Shown: positions 13,101 to 26,500 of the stretch, one piece after another | Layout: every line of letters starts with the position of its first letter | Numbering within the stretch: position 1 is the stretch's first letter | Assembly (NCBI GenBank): GCA_008360955.1 | Contig: LUCM01007285.1 | Location: 47,155-111,154 of the forward strand | Direction: 5' to 3' | From: Fasciolopsis buskii | Taxonomy: Eukaryota; Platyhelminthes; Trematoda; Plagiorchiida; Fasciolidae | DNA: 64,000 bases | Notes under the pieces: generated by a model | Told to the model about the DNA's origin: nothing | What the model saw: only the letters and a program-made list of their open reading frames with translations | Database searches by the model: none | Made by a program: the position numbers and the translations under genes

Positions 13101-15910
13101 AGAAATTCTAAAAACGGGTTTTCTATGCTTCGTCTAAGGTAAATTTCTGTCAATTTCGATGTGGTGCGAGTAGAAGGAATGCATACAAACATCTGGCAGT
13201 TCGGTGAACATTGCTGATATTTGGCAAGTCTGGTTGGTTTTTGAGAAGGTCTGCAAAAGTCGCCCGAATGAGAACAAACCAGCTGTCTCCGTGGGAAAAT
13301 CAAAAAGTAGATTTTCCGCCGGCTACCTGGCAGTCACGTAAAATGTAGTGTTATTCTCCACTTTCCTAAGAACACGACACGAAAAAACTTTCAGCTTACA
13401 GAACCAAATTCTTCTGCATTGCCTAGTATCTGGGAAAGAGCTTTTGCTTACAGATACTATTCTGGTACTTCATTCCATGAATTACTCTGCACACGTCATC
13501 ATCATTTGCATCCAACCCCATCCTTTCAGGATCGACCACGAATTTCACCTCTCATTCCTAGATTATAACAGAGAACATTACCCGAAGCCTTGCTTAACAT
13601 TCGGAAGCCCTCTTTTAACGAAGGGGGGCGAAAATGAAATTTCTGTAAACATAACAGGTATCTAATTCCTCACTGAAGGGGAACTGATTCATTCGACCAG
13701 CAACCTGGATTGGTATGCAGAGGCGTGAGTAAGGTTGCCGAATCAAGCGCGAATTCGGTAACGACGACTAATAAAATCCCAATTCGCAGCAAAACAGACC
13801 AGTGTGATTAGCATCTAGGTTCAGTTTTATCTGACGACAGTTGAATTCGTATCTTCCCATTAATTTTGACGCAAAGTTTATCCGAAGGACATCTACTGCT
13901 CTCGGGAACTGTATTCTCAAGAAAGGCAATTCCGTGAAAAGATATGGCGGTAGGAAAACGCTGTCCTACAGGACAATCTGTACATCGGTTGCTCTCATAG
14001 TGAGTGCAACTGCGCAACAACAGTACAATCAACACTTCGAGCATAAGGCTGAAGAGTGATCATTTCTCATGAAAGAGCATATAGTTTCACTAAGTATTTG
14101 TGAGTTCCCACCAAAATCCGTCTAACAGTATTCTCTTGCTAAAAAGAACATTTAGGTGAGCCACGCGTGTAATAATTGTGGGCAGTAGATAGGCATTATG
14201 GCATTTTCACCTGAGCTTGTGCAAGATGTTTATAGAGTTAGGAGACAGAAGAGAAACTGGATGCATACTATAGATGATAGAGTTAAAAGAAAATACTCAG
14301 CAGTTACTTCTTCACATCGAGCACTTCGAATGACTGTTTTCATGTTATTTTTGGTTTCATAAAAGGGTTCACACAGAAGGCCAGTTGACATTTAATACTA
14401 GCCTTCTTGTGTCAACGGTCCACTCTGGATTCCGAAAATACTCTGTGTAGCCTGATGCTTCTTAGTGAGCAGATCTAACTACAGTTGTCGCCTAATTCAA
14501 CAGGTTCAAGGAATATGGTTTTTGAAAACCAAAATTGTCTTACTCGAAGCACACTGATTCTGTCAAATTGAACCTGTCACTAAAACGCTTGGAACAATGC
14601 ATCTGGATCTTTGCCAGGGAAAAAGTAAACAAATTAAGTTGTAGGTAGAATTTGTCTATTCCTCACTGGGTTTGATACTGATAAGCCCCACATAGACGCT
14701 TCCTTCTTTTGCGCCTCAGTGATAGCAGATAATTATTCAAGTGAGTAAATGTGTAAACAGGAATATGGTCGTGAAGCTCTCAGTCGGAAGAATCACAGGG
14801 ATATGGTTTGTTGGCTGCGTACGCCGAAGTGAGAAAATTGCCGTGCTTGATTCGGACTAAGGTAGGTTGCAAAATAAGAGGGTTTTACACGGAATTATTA
14901 GTAACAATGATCACGGCTGTTTATCAGCTTTGTATAAAAGCAGTTCCAATACATTTGGTCGTATGAGATTAAAGAAGACTACAAACAGCCTGAAAACAAT
15001 CGCATGATAGTTGTCTGCACAAGGGCGTTTATCAGAATCCAGTGTGTTAAATATCATTGGGATAAAATAACAAACGGATGATGTAGCCGTTTTGCTGTCC
15101 ACTGATAAATTATATGGTCAAATGTTGTTCATTTTTTACAATCCCGGGCTTTTTAATCGACACAGGCTGTTCATATTCGTTTGTATGTTCCGAGGTCCGT
15201 GTTGCACACGGGGCATTTATGTCGAGCATCTTTACAAGAATCAACGTAGAATGGGATCAAACAGCACCCGAGTACGCCTCTGCAGGGGAGTGAAGTGAAT
15301 AGGAGGTAGCAGACAATGACAAATGAATTAATTACACAATTATTGCATAAGTAGAATATGCGAGTACAAAAATGTTGATACCTAAGCCATTGAAGGAAGA
15401 ACAATTGGTGACTAATCTCTGAACCGTCATTCAGTAAACATGAATATATTTCAATTCTCTAATAATAAAAGCGACGTTCGCCAGAAAAAAATAATCGTTT
15501 CGTGTGATGTTCATTTCTGGTCTGCGTTTTAGTGGGATAGACTGAACTTGCAATTAATACATTCTGCTTCGACTTGCCTTCAAGTGATGATATATTTGTT
15601 GTTTAACAGACTTTCGGAGCTGTGACGATATTTGATGACAAGCTCTTATAATATCTGCATGAATGGATAAAAAATAACGCGAAATAAATCGCAACATTAC
15701 TGGATGATTCCGTACGCAACCACCAGGGAGGTACAATTTGCACCAACAGAACAGGAATTATATTTAAGGACGTTATTCAAATAATCATTCATCATCCATT
15801 TCCAATAGATTGCAAACTAGGCTACTGATTTTAAATGCTATCTTACTGGAAACACCTGCCTTTCCATAGTATTTTGTTACATGTAAACATATTTTGATTA
15901 CTTGATTATC
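4111..15910. other. No gene recognised; long featureless interval
   Basis: I found no retroelement catalytic motif, RNA gene or simple repeat here. The longest open frame of the whole window (128 codons, 11590-11976, minus) lies here. Its cysteine- and serine-containing translation matches no family I know, has no paired frame in a relative and is not longer than chance allows. A potential donor site (AG|gtaagt near 8430) stands alone. A 22-base stretch at 8814-8835 resembles 42-63 closely, possibly a scrap of a repeat. Confidence 0.55.

Positions 15911-15942
<32 letters not shown>
15911..15942 (+). repeat. (CAA)n microsatellite
   Basis: About ten uninterrupted CAA/ACA units ending in ACACAC. 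No coding frame extends across it. Confidence 0.95.
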
Positions 15943-15943
<1 letters not shown>

Positions 15944-18414
15944 CACTTTCGTAAAGCCTAAAAATCCGCCATAATACCTCCAATACTTTCTTCACAAATT
16001 TGGTTTCTACTTTGCCTGCAAACAATATAGACAGCACAGGTGAATAGAATGTGATTTGATGTGTACATCACTTTGGATCAACTATTCGTACTGGCGTGAG
16101 TGCTAGCTCGCAGCTGAACCACATGGGCTACAAATAAAATACGCTCATTAGAACCAGTAAACAGAGGATGTCGTCAAACACTAAAACATTTGTTCCAGCA
16201 GGAAAGGAGAAATTTCACCAAAAACCTTTTGTTTTTCGTTTTTCCCATTTTTTCAATCAAAACCCTCTTGTATGTAATTTGATTATTATGCCACTTTCAT
16301 TTTCCGACTGGCCCATGTACATTTAAACTGGGCCACGTGATTTGAGCACCAAACTTTATAAACCCGTGTTTGTTTAACGCTGATCGAGATTTCCTTATTG
16401 AACACTAAAAAACAGTGACGGTATTTCCTAAAGAACTAACTGCTGACACGAGGTTAGTAACGAGGAAAATGAGTAACCATCAGGATAAACAATATTTCTG
16501 ACATTTACTGCCCTACGCGAACTGTTCCTTTTACTTTGGAAGAATGCTTACATTCTATCTCAAGAAGTTGCTTAGGAACCAAAAAACGGTAAGCAAATAA
16601 TTTTGATGCAAACTGCTTTATTTCCTGTTTGTATCCAAAGGCAAAAAAATTTAAGCATTTTAACTAGAAGTGAAACACCACGTCAGCACATTGACAGTTC
16701 CCCGCTTTTAAATGTACTTTACATTTGAAGCTTGGGAACTTACTTGGGAAGAATTACTTTAGCCTGTTCAATGCGCCAGATCAATGGTGTTTGTTGGTCC
16801 AATTGCTATAGTATACATATTCATACGCGGCCGACGAAGTCTTTTACTTCACTGCCGGCGGTTACCCTCCTGATATAGTGAAACCAAAACAGACAATCGG
16901 GAATAACAGACAGAAAATAACTAATTTTATTTAGCATTTTCCTTGTCTTTCTTCAAAGGTGACGAACACTGCTGGCTGTCAGTGTAAACAAAATGTGACC
17001 TTTAGTAACTCGGTAGGTCCGATCGACGCCCCCGGCGGGAACTGATGACGCAGTGGCAACATTCGCCTAACAGCTCAAAGACCAGGGCCGGCCGGTGGGC
17101 GTGCGCCACTGGTGAACACTATTACATGCAAAACTAGATTTTGGAGCTTCCCAAATATTCAGCTGGCCGGATGATCTGCTTGTAGGTGAAAGGCGTGATC
17201 CAAAAGGCAACCGATCAAGCAACGTAAATTCGACTTCACGAAATGCTGGCAAGTGACTGTCTGATATGTAATCTGCATTTCCCATTTAGATATTAGGCGC
17301 TTCTGAAAAATTACCGGAATAAGAGGTGGGAAAGCGGTTATTTTACCAGGTACAATCCAGCAGGCGGAGGCAAATATGATGAATCGCATTCGCATCTGCA
17401 GAAAGCTCGGTCGGCGTCTACCAATATGTGCTAATCAATCACAGATCGAGTTTTCACTGGAGAGGTAAGATGGAAGCTGCTATAAGGCTCAGAATCGTGG
17501 GAGATTAGAACAAATGCGCAAAAAATGTCGGTGTTTGAACAAGGAAGTATTCATACTATTGGTAAAACATGGACAGAGAATTCTGGGAGCAGAATGTTCG
17601 GCTTTAAAATCCAGTAAATCAAACAGGCAGCGAAGTCGAATAAGTATATGCGACTAGGAAATATATTACGCACGCCAACAGGTTGACGTCTGCTGCATGT
17701 GCTCTATTTTAAGCCAGATAATAGTCGAAAGAGTCAGCCTAATCAGTTCATTACGTGACGATATGCTTTGAAGGAATAACCTTCGCGAGTGGTTCCAGCT
17801 AGAACACCGGACTGGGATGCCCGAGATCCCCGAAAGCAGCGGTTGCAAAACACAGGCGACTGAATTTACTAGCTTAATCAGTAGCTATATTTTTTCGACA
17901 CTTTCGCGCTTTTCTAAACTTCTATTGACTAAAGCTCTTACTCCTTCTCATTCAAAAGTACTCGAAACTTTTTATTAGCAAAGAAAAATAGAACGCTCTG
18001 AAGTTTATTGGTCTTAGAAGGGAAAGTGAAACATTTACCATGTTTAGCATGAACCCCTTCACCGATTTGTAAACCACCTGGTACAAGATATCTGTTTGAC
18101 TGAGTTATTCACGAACTGCAAAAAGTACTATGCTGTGAACTCTGCACATCAGAACAGAAACAATTAAAAATCATCTGTAATGAATGAAACTCCAAAACAT
18201 TTGGCAAAACGTTTTCTGCAGGATGTTTCGTTTAAACTCATCACTTCTAGTTTCTACTCATTGCTTATCGACCGACATAAAGTGATATTTAGAGGGTTTT
18301 GAACGCTGAGCTCGCTGTGTACGTGGTAAACGTTTTACCGCCGGTCGAGATGATATCACTGGCGAATATCCGGATGTCAGGTTCACTCGTGATGAAACGT
18401 TTGTGGTCTAAGCA
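15943..18414. other. No gene recognised
   Basis: AT-rich intergenic-like sequence with a locally GC-richer patch at about 17020-17110. Two overlapping minus-strand frames (17067-17285 and 17159-17395) and one at 17666-17848 have no recognisable motif. Nothing else is supported. Confidence 0.55.
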
Positions 18415-18729
18415 TCAAGCCCAAAGATCCGAACCGTATGAAATCTTAAAACCTGGGCTACGACCAACACAAATTTTCAAGGTACGGGCAACTTGCTTTT
18501 CGCTTACCCAACCAGACATATCCCCGTGCAGCTCAACCACGTGCATGCTCCATTCACATAATATACTGTTGTGGTCACCTTGTTCAAACAGATACTGCAT
18601 GCGTAAGATTGAGAATTTGGTCCAAGTGCGGTTGTCAAAATAACAGCGGAAGGCTGTTCCGTGACAGGAGCTGATTGAAAATAACAAATGAATAATTGTT
18701 ATTACGAAAAACTGATAGGAAATCAACAT
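18415..18729 (-). CDS. Isolated 104-codon frame with a signal-peptide-like start; unidentified
   Basis: The ATG at 18729 is followed by a hydrophobic stretch (FFVITIIHLLFS) and a small-residue/cysteine region (SISSCHG) that would suit signal-peptide cleavage. About 80 residues of ordinary-looking polar sequence follow, with four cysteines and several tryptophans, then a stop at 18415. A T-rich CACATTTTCAG acceptor-like site lies about 30 bases upstream on the same strand. Donor-like sequences (AACAAG|gtgacc and TTGG|gtaagc) lie inside the frame, so a shorter first exon is also possible. The protein resembles nothing I recognise. The length is within chance expectation. It is listed because its composition is the most protein-like of the unassigned frames; it may still be noise. 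Confidence 0.18.
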   Translation of the reverse strand: MLISYQFFVITIIHLLFSISSCHGTAFRCYFDNRTWTKFSILRMQYLFEQGDHNSILCEWSMHVVELHGDMSGWVSEKQVARTLKICVGRSPGFKISYGSDLWA

Positions 18730-20552
18730 AATCTAGTAGCAACATGTAACAGAAGAGGCTGAAAATGTGAAACGAGTTAAGTTCAAGTTTATGAGAACGA
18801 AATGAAGACCGATATTAAGAGTTTGCTAGCCAATGTCAACAGCATGGCAACTCATTTACTAGTTTCCAAACTAAAAAAATTTTCAATGAAAGATTTATAA
18901 TGTGAAATCTGCTTTAGCAGAGCACAAATGGACTGCGCAAACCATCAGTGACTAGTATTTTCATTCTTGTCGAGGTGGTCGCATTTAATCAACGAGCTGT
19001 CTAGCACTTTGTCCGCACTAGTATATTAATGGGAAAAAAGTGTAATTGGTTCAGATTCGCTGGACCGCTGGTCAGTTATTTGCCCTTTCGCTAACACAAC
19101 TGCACGCACTGGAAAAATTTAACACGAAGTCCAGCAACATCCGTCATGAGTCATTTATACTTCAGGGCCACTGAGTTAACCGGATATAGGTTACTAAATT
19201 TGTAATTACGTCATCAGAAAGCAAAACTGACACCGCATATTAAATATTTGTCGATCATATTAAACCTCTTCTCTCTATCAACTGAAAGTTAGCTGAACCA
19301 AGATCAACCGGATGGAGGCATACAAACTAAATTAAACTAAATTCTAAAAGTTTCAAAAAATACCGCTCAATATTCTTCCCGTGATTTGCCATTTGTAAAA
19401 TGGTCTGTTCAGAAGAACGGCTAACGGTCACCTAAAATGTCAACCACCATTCCTCTTTTCAAAATAACGACCAGAATCCATGGTTTCCAAGTATAAAAGC
19501 ATCATAACCGTGGATGTAATTTAAACCATAAACGAAGTGCCAGTTATTTTATACCGATTGCGGTCATCTGAAAGCATCTTGGCAGCAACGTCTTAGAAGG
19601 AATATACAAGAGCGACAGCAGAGATGCTAGCTATGAAATGGAAACACTGCTACATGGTTTATGTCAAGATAAAGCATTATGAACCTAACATAAACTTGAA
19701 CTTTATGAGTAGTGAGTCCTAAAACATCAAGAAAAATCAAATTTGAAAATCAGAGTGGACTTTTGCTCTAATAGAAGATTCATTATATTATTTGAATATT
19801 TTCGAATAAGTGATGGCAAGGGACGAGTGATACAGAGATGATTACGCGTTTTTTACCCTTTGGTTTCACGATCATGGTAGGCTTGCCAATTTTAATACTA
19901 CGTTTCAAATAGATCTAATCTAATGGATACTGATTCACTCGAAAGGATTACTTGTATAGTTTCTAGTGGCATAATTGCAAGCTAATTCGGTGGTAAATTC
20001 TTTTCTCTGGACTTGCTGGATGCAAGGGTAGGTATTTCATCAAATAAAATGCTTTTACGCAGATCCAAGTCTAACGGACATTTTGTTGTTTCTCTAGGCT
20101 GATACAGTGCTTCTCAGGAATATCACGCTAATGGATTTTTATGATACCCAAGTTTGACGTTTCCAAGTCTTCATGTATACATTTGTTCAAAAATCAGTAA
20201 CAGTCTGCTGTGCTACTGACTTTGGAACAGTTTCACACAAATTCATCACATGGCGCATCGACTTTTCAATACGCATCGGTCCTGATTTTTCGGATCCTTG
20301 TTGATCTCTATCAACCACCAATGACCAATGGGGGAGATAATATCTCAGAATTTGCTCAAAGTGTGCTTGTGTTTTGGTCAATAAAACCATTGGTGTCGTC
20401 AAAACTTAACTCTCACTGAAATATTTTGATGTGTTAACACAGGAAAAGCATATAAGATCTGGTCTTACAATTTTTCTCAAATGGTGTTGTGCAGTGCCAC
20501 GGCTGATGGCGTCCCGACGGGCGTGAATTGTTGTTTGAAGACTTTCAGCGGG
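18730..20552. other. No gene recognised
   Basis: AT-rich sequence, stops in all frames, no retroelement motif or RNA gene seen. Overlapping short frames on both strands at 20187-20419 are of chance length. Confidence 0.55.
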
Positions 20553-20575
20553 ATATATATATATATATATATATA
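20553..20575. repeat. (AT)11 microsatellite
   Basis: Uninterrupted AT dinucleotide run of about 11 units in otherwise non-repetitive sequence. Confidence 0.95.
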
Positions 20576-23500
20576 AAGACTGATTTAGGTCCCTATGTAA
20601 TCACGCTGATGGAAATTCAAAGTTACACACAGTATATCATAAAATGTCATGTGTTCCACGTGTTACTTTTGAGACAAAGTTGTGACTGATCTCAATGATT
20701 AACTGCTTGGCTCAGACGTTTTTGTCGACACAACTGTAGATACGTCCACAAAGAAACTGAAAATAGGCGGCGGATTATTTTATCGACGACATTGGGCATC
20801 AGGATATAGATAGGAGCGAAATCGTTGCACCTCAGAAATGACGAGTTCCTCAGTTTTGATGCAGCTATTGCATAATAGCATGCATTAACATTAAGGTGCA
20901 CGCGCAAATGATTTTAGAAAATCCAATCTGCTTTAGATTTACTAGGATGGTCATCCAGGAATTTGATAAGATTTAAGCTAATGCATTGTAGGAAGCCAAA
21001 TCGGAAGTAAACTAGTCAGTTTTAAATTGTCAGTGGCTTATGCCGAAACTGCAAGGTTCCGCCTTTGAAATAGAATCCGATGCAAAACGGCTATGCTTAG
21101 AAATACTGATTGGAGCTCAGTAGGACAAAATCTAGCGCGTTTTACTACCCTTGTCGCCGGAGTAAGACAATGGGATTGAGCTTGCGCATTCAGGGCAGGT
21201 CAGGAAATTATCGTGAAAGGTATCTAAGGAATTTTATGTCCTTTTGCTAAGTTGCCCTTGACCTCGTCAACAACATTTCGGATTCGGACAATAAGTACAA
21301 AGTAAAAAAATTCTCACAACAAACCCTAATCTTTTCCAATGCATTTGTTTATCTATTAATGCCGGCGTAACTATCCCAGAGGGAGTTGTTGCACTCACCA
21401 CTCACCACACGGTACTTCTGTCTGTTCCGGGTCATATGCACCAAAACATGGTCAAATGAAATGAGTTTTCCGCTGAAACCGATTTTTTGATTACCATAAT
21501 GAGTTTGATCTAATAATGAAAAATGTCACCAGAATGTAGCATGAAATTTGGTTTGTCTTTGATAATGTGCACAGAGTTGTGGTTCTGTAGATTAGATATT
21601 AACATTAATTATCTGAGATAGCACGAAGCAACCGCTGGTAAAAAATGATGCCGCCGTTCACATTAACCACATTGATTAGGTTCATCTAGTTGGCGTCTCA
21701 GTCCACTTCTGGTGAATAATGAGAACAATGCTAATCGATAGTGACACACAGCAAGAAAACGATACAACCTATGATGACCGTGTACTAATTCACAGGTGTA
21801 CTGTGATTTGGTGAAGCAGAGGGAGTATTTGGACAACCCTCGATTGTATGTGCATGTAAAAGTAATGCACAGGATAATATTTATGTCTGCAGCTGGTAGA
21901 CTCCAAAGCCCACGAGCTGGATGAAAATACTTCCTTTTTTCGAAGTCCGCATGAAATGTAATAAGGTAACAATTGATCAGAAAAATTAATGTTGTCATGG
22001 TAATGAAAAACGACTTTGGCGCATAACCGGTGTTTCTTTTGCAAGCCTAACCCCTGGTAGCATTGTTACTACATGGAAAACGTCTTCATGCAACCATGTA
22101 CCTATTCATTTGTAATAGGAATTGTTCACATATTTCTATTCCGTAAAGACCGCAGTTCTCAGGTTTGTCTAACTGCAGCACGCCGACTACTGCTGCAATT
22201 ATGAACGCACTGATTATTTATCCGTTTTTGGGGAAACAAAATCTTCAACTCCAAACGAATCTACAAAGAACTACTTTACCAAGGTTAGCATTCGATCCAA
22301 AAGTTTATTTAAGATTTATTCATGGAAGTGAGAATAGCACTGCCCAAGAAAAACACTATTTTAACTTAACCGGTTAAGATTCACCCAAACATTTTTGGTA
22401 TACATGTGCCTTTGCATTTCCGAAAGGAGGTCGCGGTACTAAGGACCCTGCCAGAATAAGGGGAAAACCCAGCGCTGGAGATATTCAACGGTTTATTGAT
22501 TTTGCACAACCTCTGTCCTTAGATCACCGTAAACTTCAACAAAAGAGTACATACCCAATAAAGAAGACAATTCCTCTCCAAGAACTTTGGTCGGCAGATG
22601 CAGCAAATTTGAAACCGATCTAACCGTGAAAACCCTTCGAAATTGGCGGAGTTTGAAACCGAGAATCTGAACCGCACGTGTCCAACCAACTGAGCAAAGG
22701 GGCAGCACCGAATAGTGCTCGGCCATTTCACTAAGTACCACTGGTTATCCGCCCGAATTAATAAGGCAAATGGTACTCATCACCGGGGGCTTTATGCAAT
22801 TAGACTTCCAGGGTATGATACCCCATGAATCACCCGACATCCACCAGTTACAATTCACGATAGTGTGATAGGTTGGGAAGTTTGGTTTGCAGGTTTAACA
22901 AATGTATAACTGATCTAGCTACAAAAGGCCTTCGTAAGTGTACAGACAACTCACGCCTTGAAACCGATATATAACTTACTTTTATTGCCAGCTAAACCTT
23001 CGCTTCTATTTAAAGCCTACAGAAAACAAATCAGTCAATCAGGCAACAAGCATACGAGTATATACCCAGTGATAACCGGAAATCCGAACGAATATGCCAT
23101 ATCTAATGATGCGTCTGGGGAGTTTCTTTTGAAACCTAAATTATGTTCTTTTCATGGACGTATCAAGAAACTGCCGAACGCCGTCCGATGAAGAAACACA
23201 AAATGAATGAAAAGTTCATAGCCACTTATTCCCAAAAAGAATATAAGTAAGGATTTCTGATAGCAAACGACTCGGCATACACATCCTGCCTTTTTCAGGA
23301 ATCTTTCTCAATAAAGGACAATTATGATTAAGGATTATTTACTTTGATTCGGTACTAGCAAGCAGTGTCCTGATACAGTGTTCGCTTCAAGGCACCATTT
23401 ATTTTAAACCCTCTTTAGAAAACTAATTCGCAATAGCAGAAAGTAAAACCTGTTGTGCAGTGGTAGAATACTCACAAACTCTCACCGATTAAATATTGGC

Positions 23501-26500
23501 ATTATCATGGAGCTCAAATCCATTGTTGCTGGGGAAAATATTTAACCGAGGTTCATCTTGGCTAAAGAGGTTTAGAATCGTTGGTTTAACACTCGTGTTT
23601 TGAGTTACATCGGACAAAATTCATTATTATTTGCAGTGGAGAAGAAAGATGTCAGCGGTATTATAAAGAATTTTAAAGGCAATGAGTTTTATAGTTTCGG
23701 ATTTAGTTAATGCTGCTTATCGAACCAAAAACCATCTCTTAATGACAGGACTTGCGAAAGGATGGCACAGTGCCTAAGTGCCAGAGACACTTCATTTTCT
23801 TCGTAACTCTGGCCATAGGTAAGAACTGTTAGCGGCTCCAAATAAATATTGTTGTTAGGTGAAGGTAGATTAAAAATGACTGACTTTGACTATAAACTTC
23901 TTAATTTTGAGATCCCAAAACAGAAATATCCTAATCTGCAATTGGCAAGCCTTCATGAATTTGAAGATGTCTGAAACATCCGCATGCCCATCCGACCAAA
24001 ATATAGTACCACAGGTTTCTTGAACCTTTTTCATTATGGCTACTGTTGTACGATGAATTCAAGTTACTTTTGATCATCCAGCATTATATCTCAGTCAGAG
24101 AGCAGCTAAAGGTAGATAAATTGTCGATCCTGCCGGATTCACCCCAAGTCTCCGACTATAGACACAAAAATGCATTTCGCCAACATGTCATTGTCGGTGG
24201 GTCTAAAAGAAGATAAATTCCGTGTCACTTTCGTTCGAAATAAGGTCATGAGTATAATAACCCACTCAGTACATCACTGATCTATTTGGGGAAGTGCGTA
24301 TTTCCTGTTGATTCACACAGAACGCAATGAGTGCCAATTAACCCAAAGTGATTTCCGTTATCTACCATAAAATGAAAAAACACACGTAGCGAAACATATT
24401 ATTTGAACAGCTGGTCGCGTGACGCTGACCTAATGTTTGTCATTCTCATATGGCTTCCAATCTAATTCAGATTGTCAGGATTGATGAAATCCGTCAATAA
24501 TCACGGTTAAATGACACAGATGCCAAAAGAACACCTTTGTACTGTTGGCACTAAGTTCCAGGCTGATGAAATGCAATTTATTTATCAAACCAAATGATAA
24601 GGTAGCTGCCGTAAGCCAGGACAAAATTAACGGCGCAAAATCATCGCGTTCCAGATTTCCTTCTTACATCGTTTGATCTATAGTGACTGTAAGTCTGGAT
24701 GGCATATAAAAGCACGATATGCCGTTGTTGTCTGAATTTTGTTCATTTTAAACGACAAAACGGATGCTTGATCAAGGTGACTATTAAGCAGAACAAAATT
24801 TGTGGGATTCTTCTGGAGTAATAGTTTGGGATTGTGGTTTAGTACGTATGGTAGATTTTCTTATTATATCCCTATCCTATGAGTAATAATGCGATTCCTA
24901 AGTGCAAATGCGAACCACTACTAGATGCAAACAAACATGCCAGTAAGCATCGTCTGCTTCCGTGTACTCCATGTTTGTGGCTATCTATGTTGCTGTACGC
25001 GGGTTTCATGATTAAAATAGAGACCGGTTTCAAAATGCTCTAGTCAGATAACGGATTCGCAGGTGACCCATGGATGAATGACCAAACATTCATCAAGATC
25101 ATAATAATTAAATACATGTACAACTGAAGAATAAATTAGGTTGCTATCAAATTCCATAGTATCGTATTTGAGAGTCATGGATAACGCCTAAATAAACACA
25201 GCTGTATTCTACCCTTAAAGTGATTGAATTGAGTAACTTGAAGTGATATCTGATTCTTCGCATACCGATACCTGCTGTTTATCGTACGGGTAGAGACTAA
25301 TTCAGGAGTAACTGCATAATTTTTCGAGCAAACTTTATTTAATCTGCGTATATTGTTGCTATTTAATTGCACTTGTTTGCGATCTTTTGCAGTGAGAACG
25401 GAAATAGTGAATAGTTTCAAATGATATACGTGCAAGGGACTAAACATCCACAGTAAAGATCGAACTACTTCATCCTACGACTAAAATAACACAAAAAGGG
25501 TCAACTAAACAGTTACCGATGGAAACTTCACATTGCTGTTTAAGAAATTACGGGCTCCCAATAAGAGTCACATCCGGAAAAAATTGATTCGAGTCAAATA
25601 TTTTAGTTACGAATAACTTCAGGCAATCTCTCTAGAGCTTTTCCGAATTTTTCAGCCTCATTCAATGTGGCCGAACAGGGAGGAACTGATATTTCAGTGA
25701 AGTATCAGTTCTTGGAATGCATTATTGATCTGCAGAATGAAGAATCAAAAGCCGACTACACAGCGACCGTCTGTAATTGGCCTAAGCAACAGTTTTTCAA
25801 CTGTTCCTAACTAACAAATCTTTTATGAAAATGGTAAAAGAAAATTTATTTACCAATTAAAATACATCATTTCTTTACAACCAAGAAGAGAAAACAATGA
25901 TATTTTTCCTGAAGCAAACAGAAGTTTCCGGACCAGGCTAAAATTCGGGTACCAGAGGACGATATGGCAGACAGTACTTCGGCTAAGAAAGAAACCAAGA
26001 GAGTTTCTCAAATCCCCGTAGACGAATTCGGAGAAACGAGGGCATCTTCTGTGCAAACACCAATGCACACATACAGGATATATGAATGGATATCGATTAG
26101 TAGAGTTAGCAGTCGTCAATAAAAGACTCCGGTATTTGTGGTGCACGCACACGGAAGCAAAGAGGAGAAAATGGGAGCAGCCACTTGAAAAAGTAAACAG
26201 TTATAGGACAGAACCACTCAGAAGGTAGCAAAAGACCGATGCGTTTGGTATCGTGTATTAAGCATTACTTCTGCTCCTGCAAAGTGAAATCGTGTGCTCA
26301 ATGCAGATTTATCTGGGGAATAGATTTCCTGGATTTCGACTAAAACAAAGAAACATACAAAGCGAAAATACTCAATTTTGGTCTCAGTTGTTTCAACTTC
26401 ACAATAAATGGTCGAAACAAGGCAGTGAGGTTCAATGTCGTGATCCTGCAAGTTCCGTAGATTGATGTGAAATTGTACAGACGGACGAATTCGAGTCCTT

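Noticed and set aside
15911..15942. CAA run considered as a polyglutamine-coding tract
   Set aside because: Stops occur close by in the relevant frames and there is no exon context. It is a plain microsatellite.
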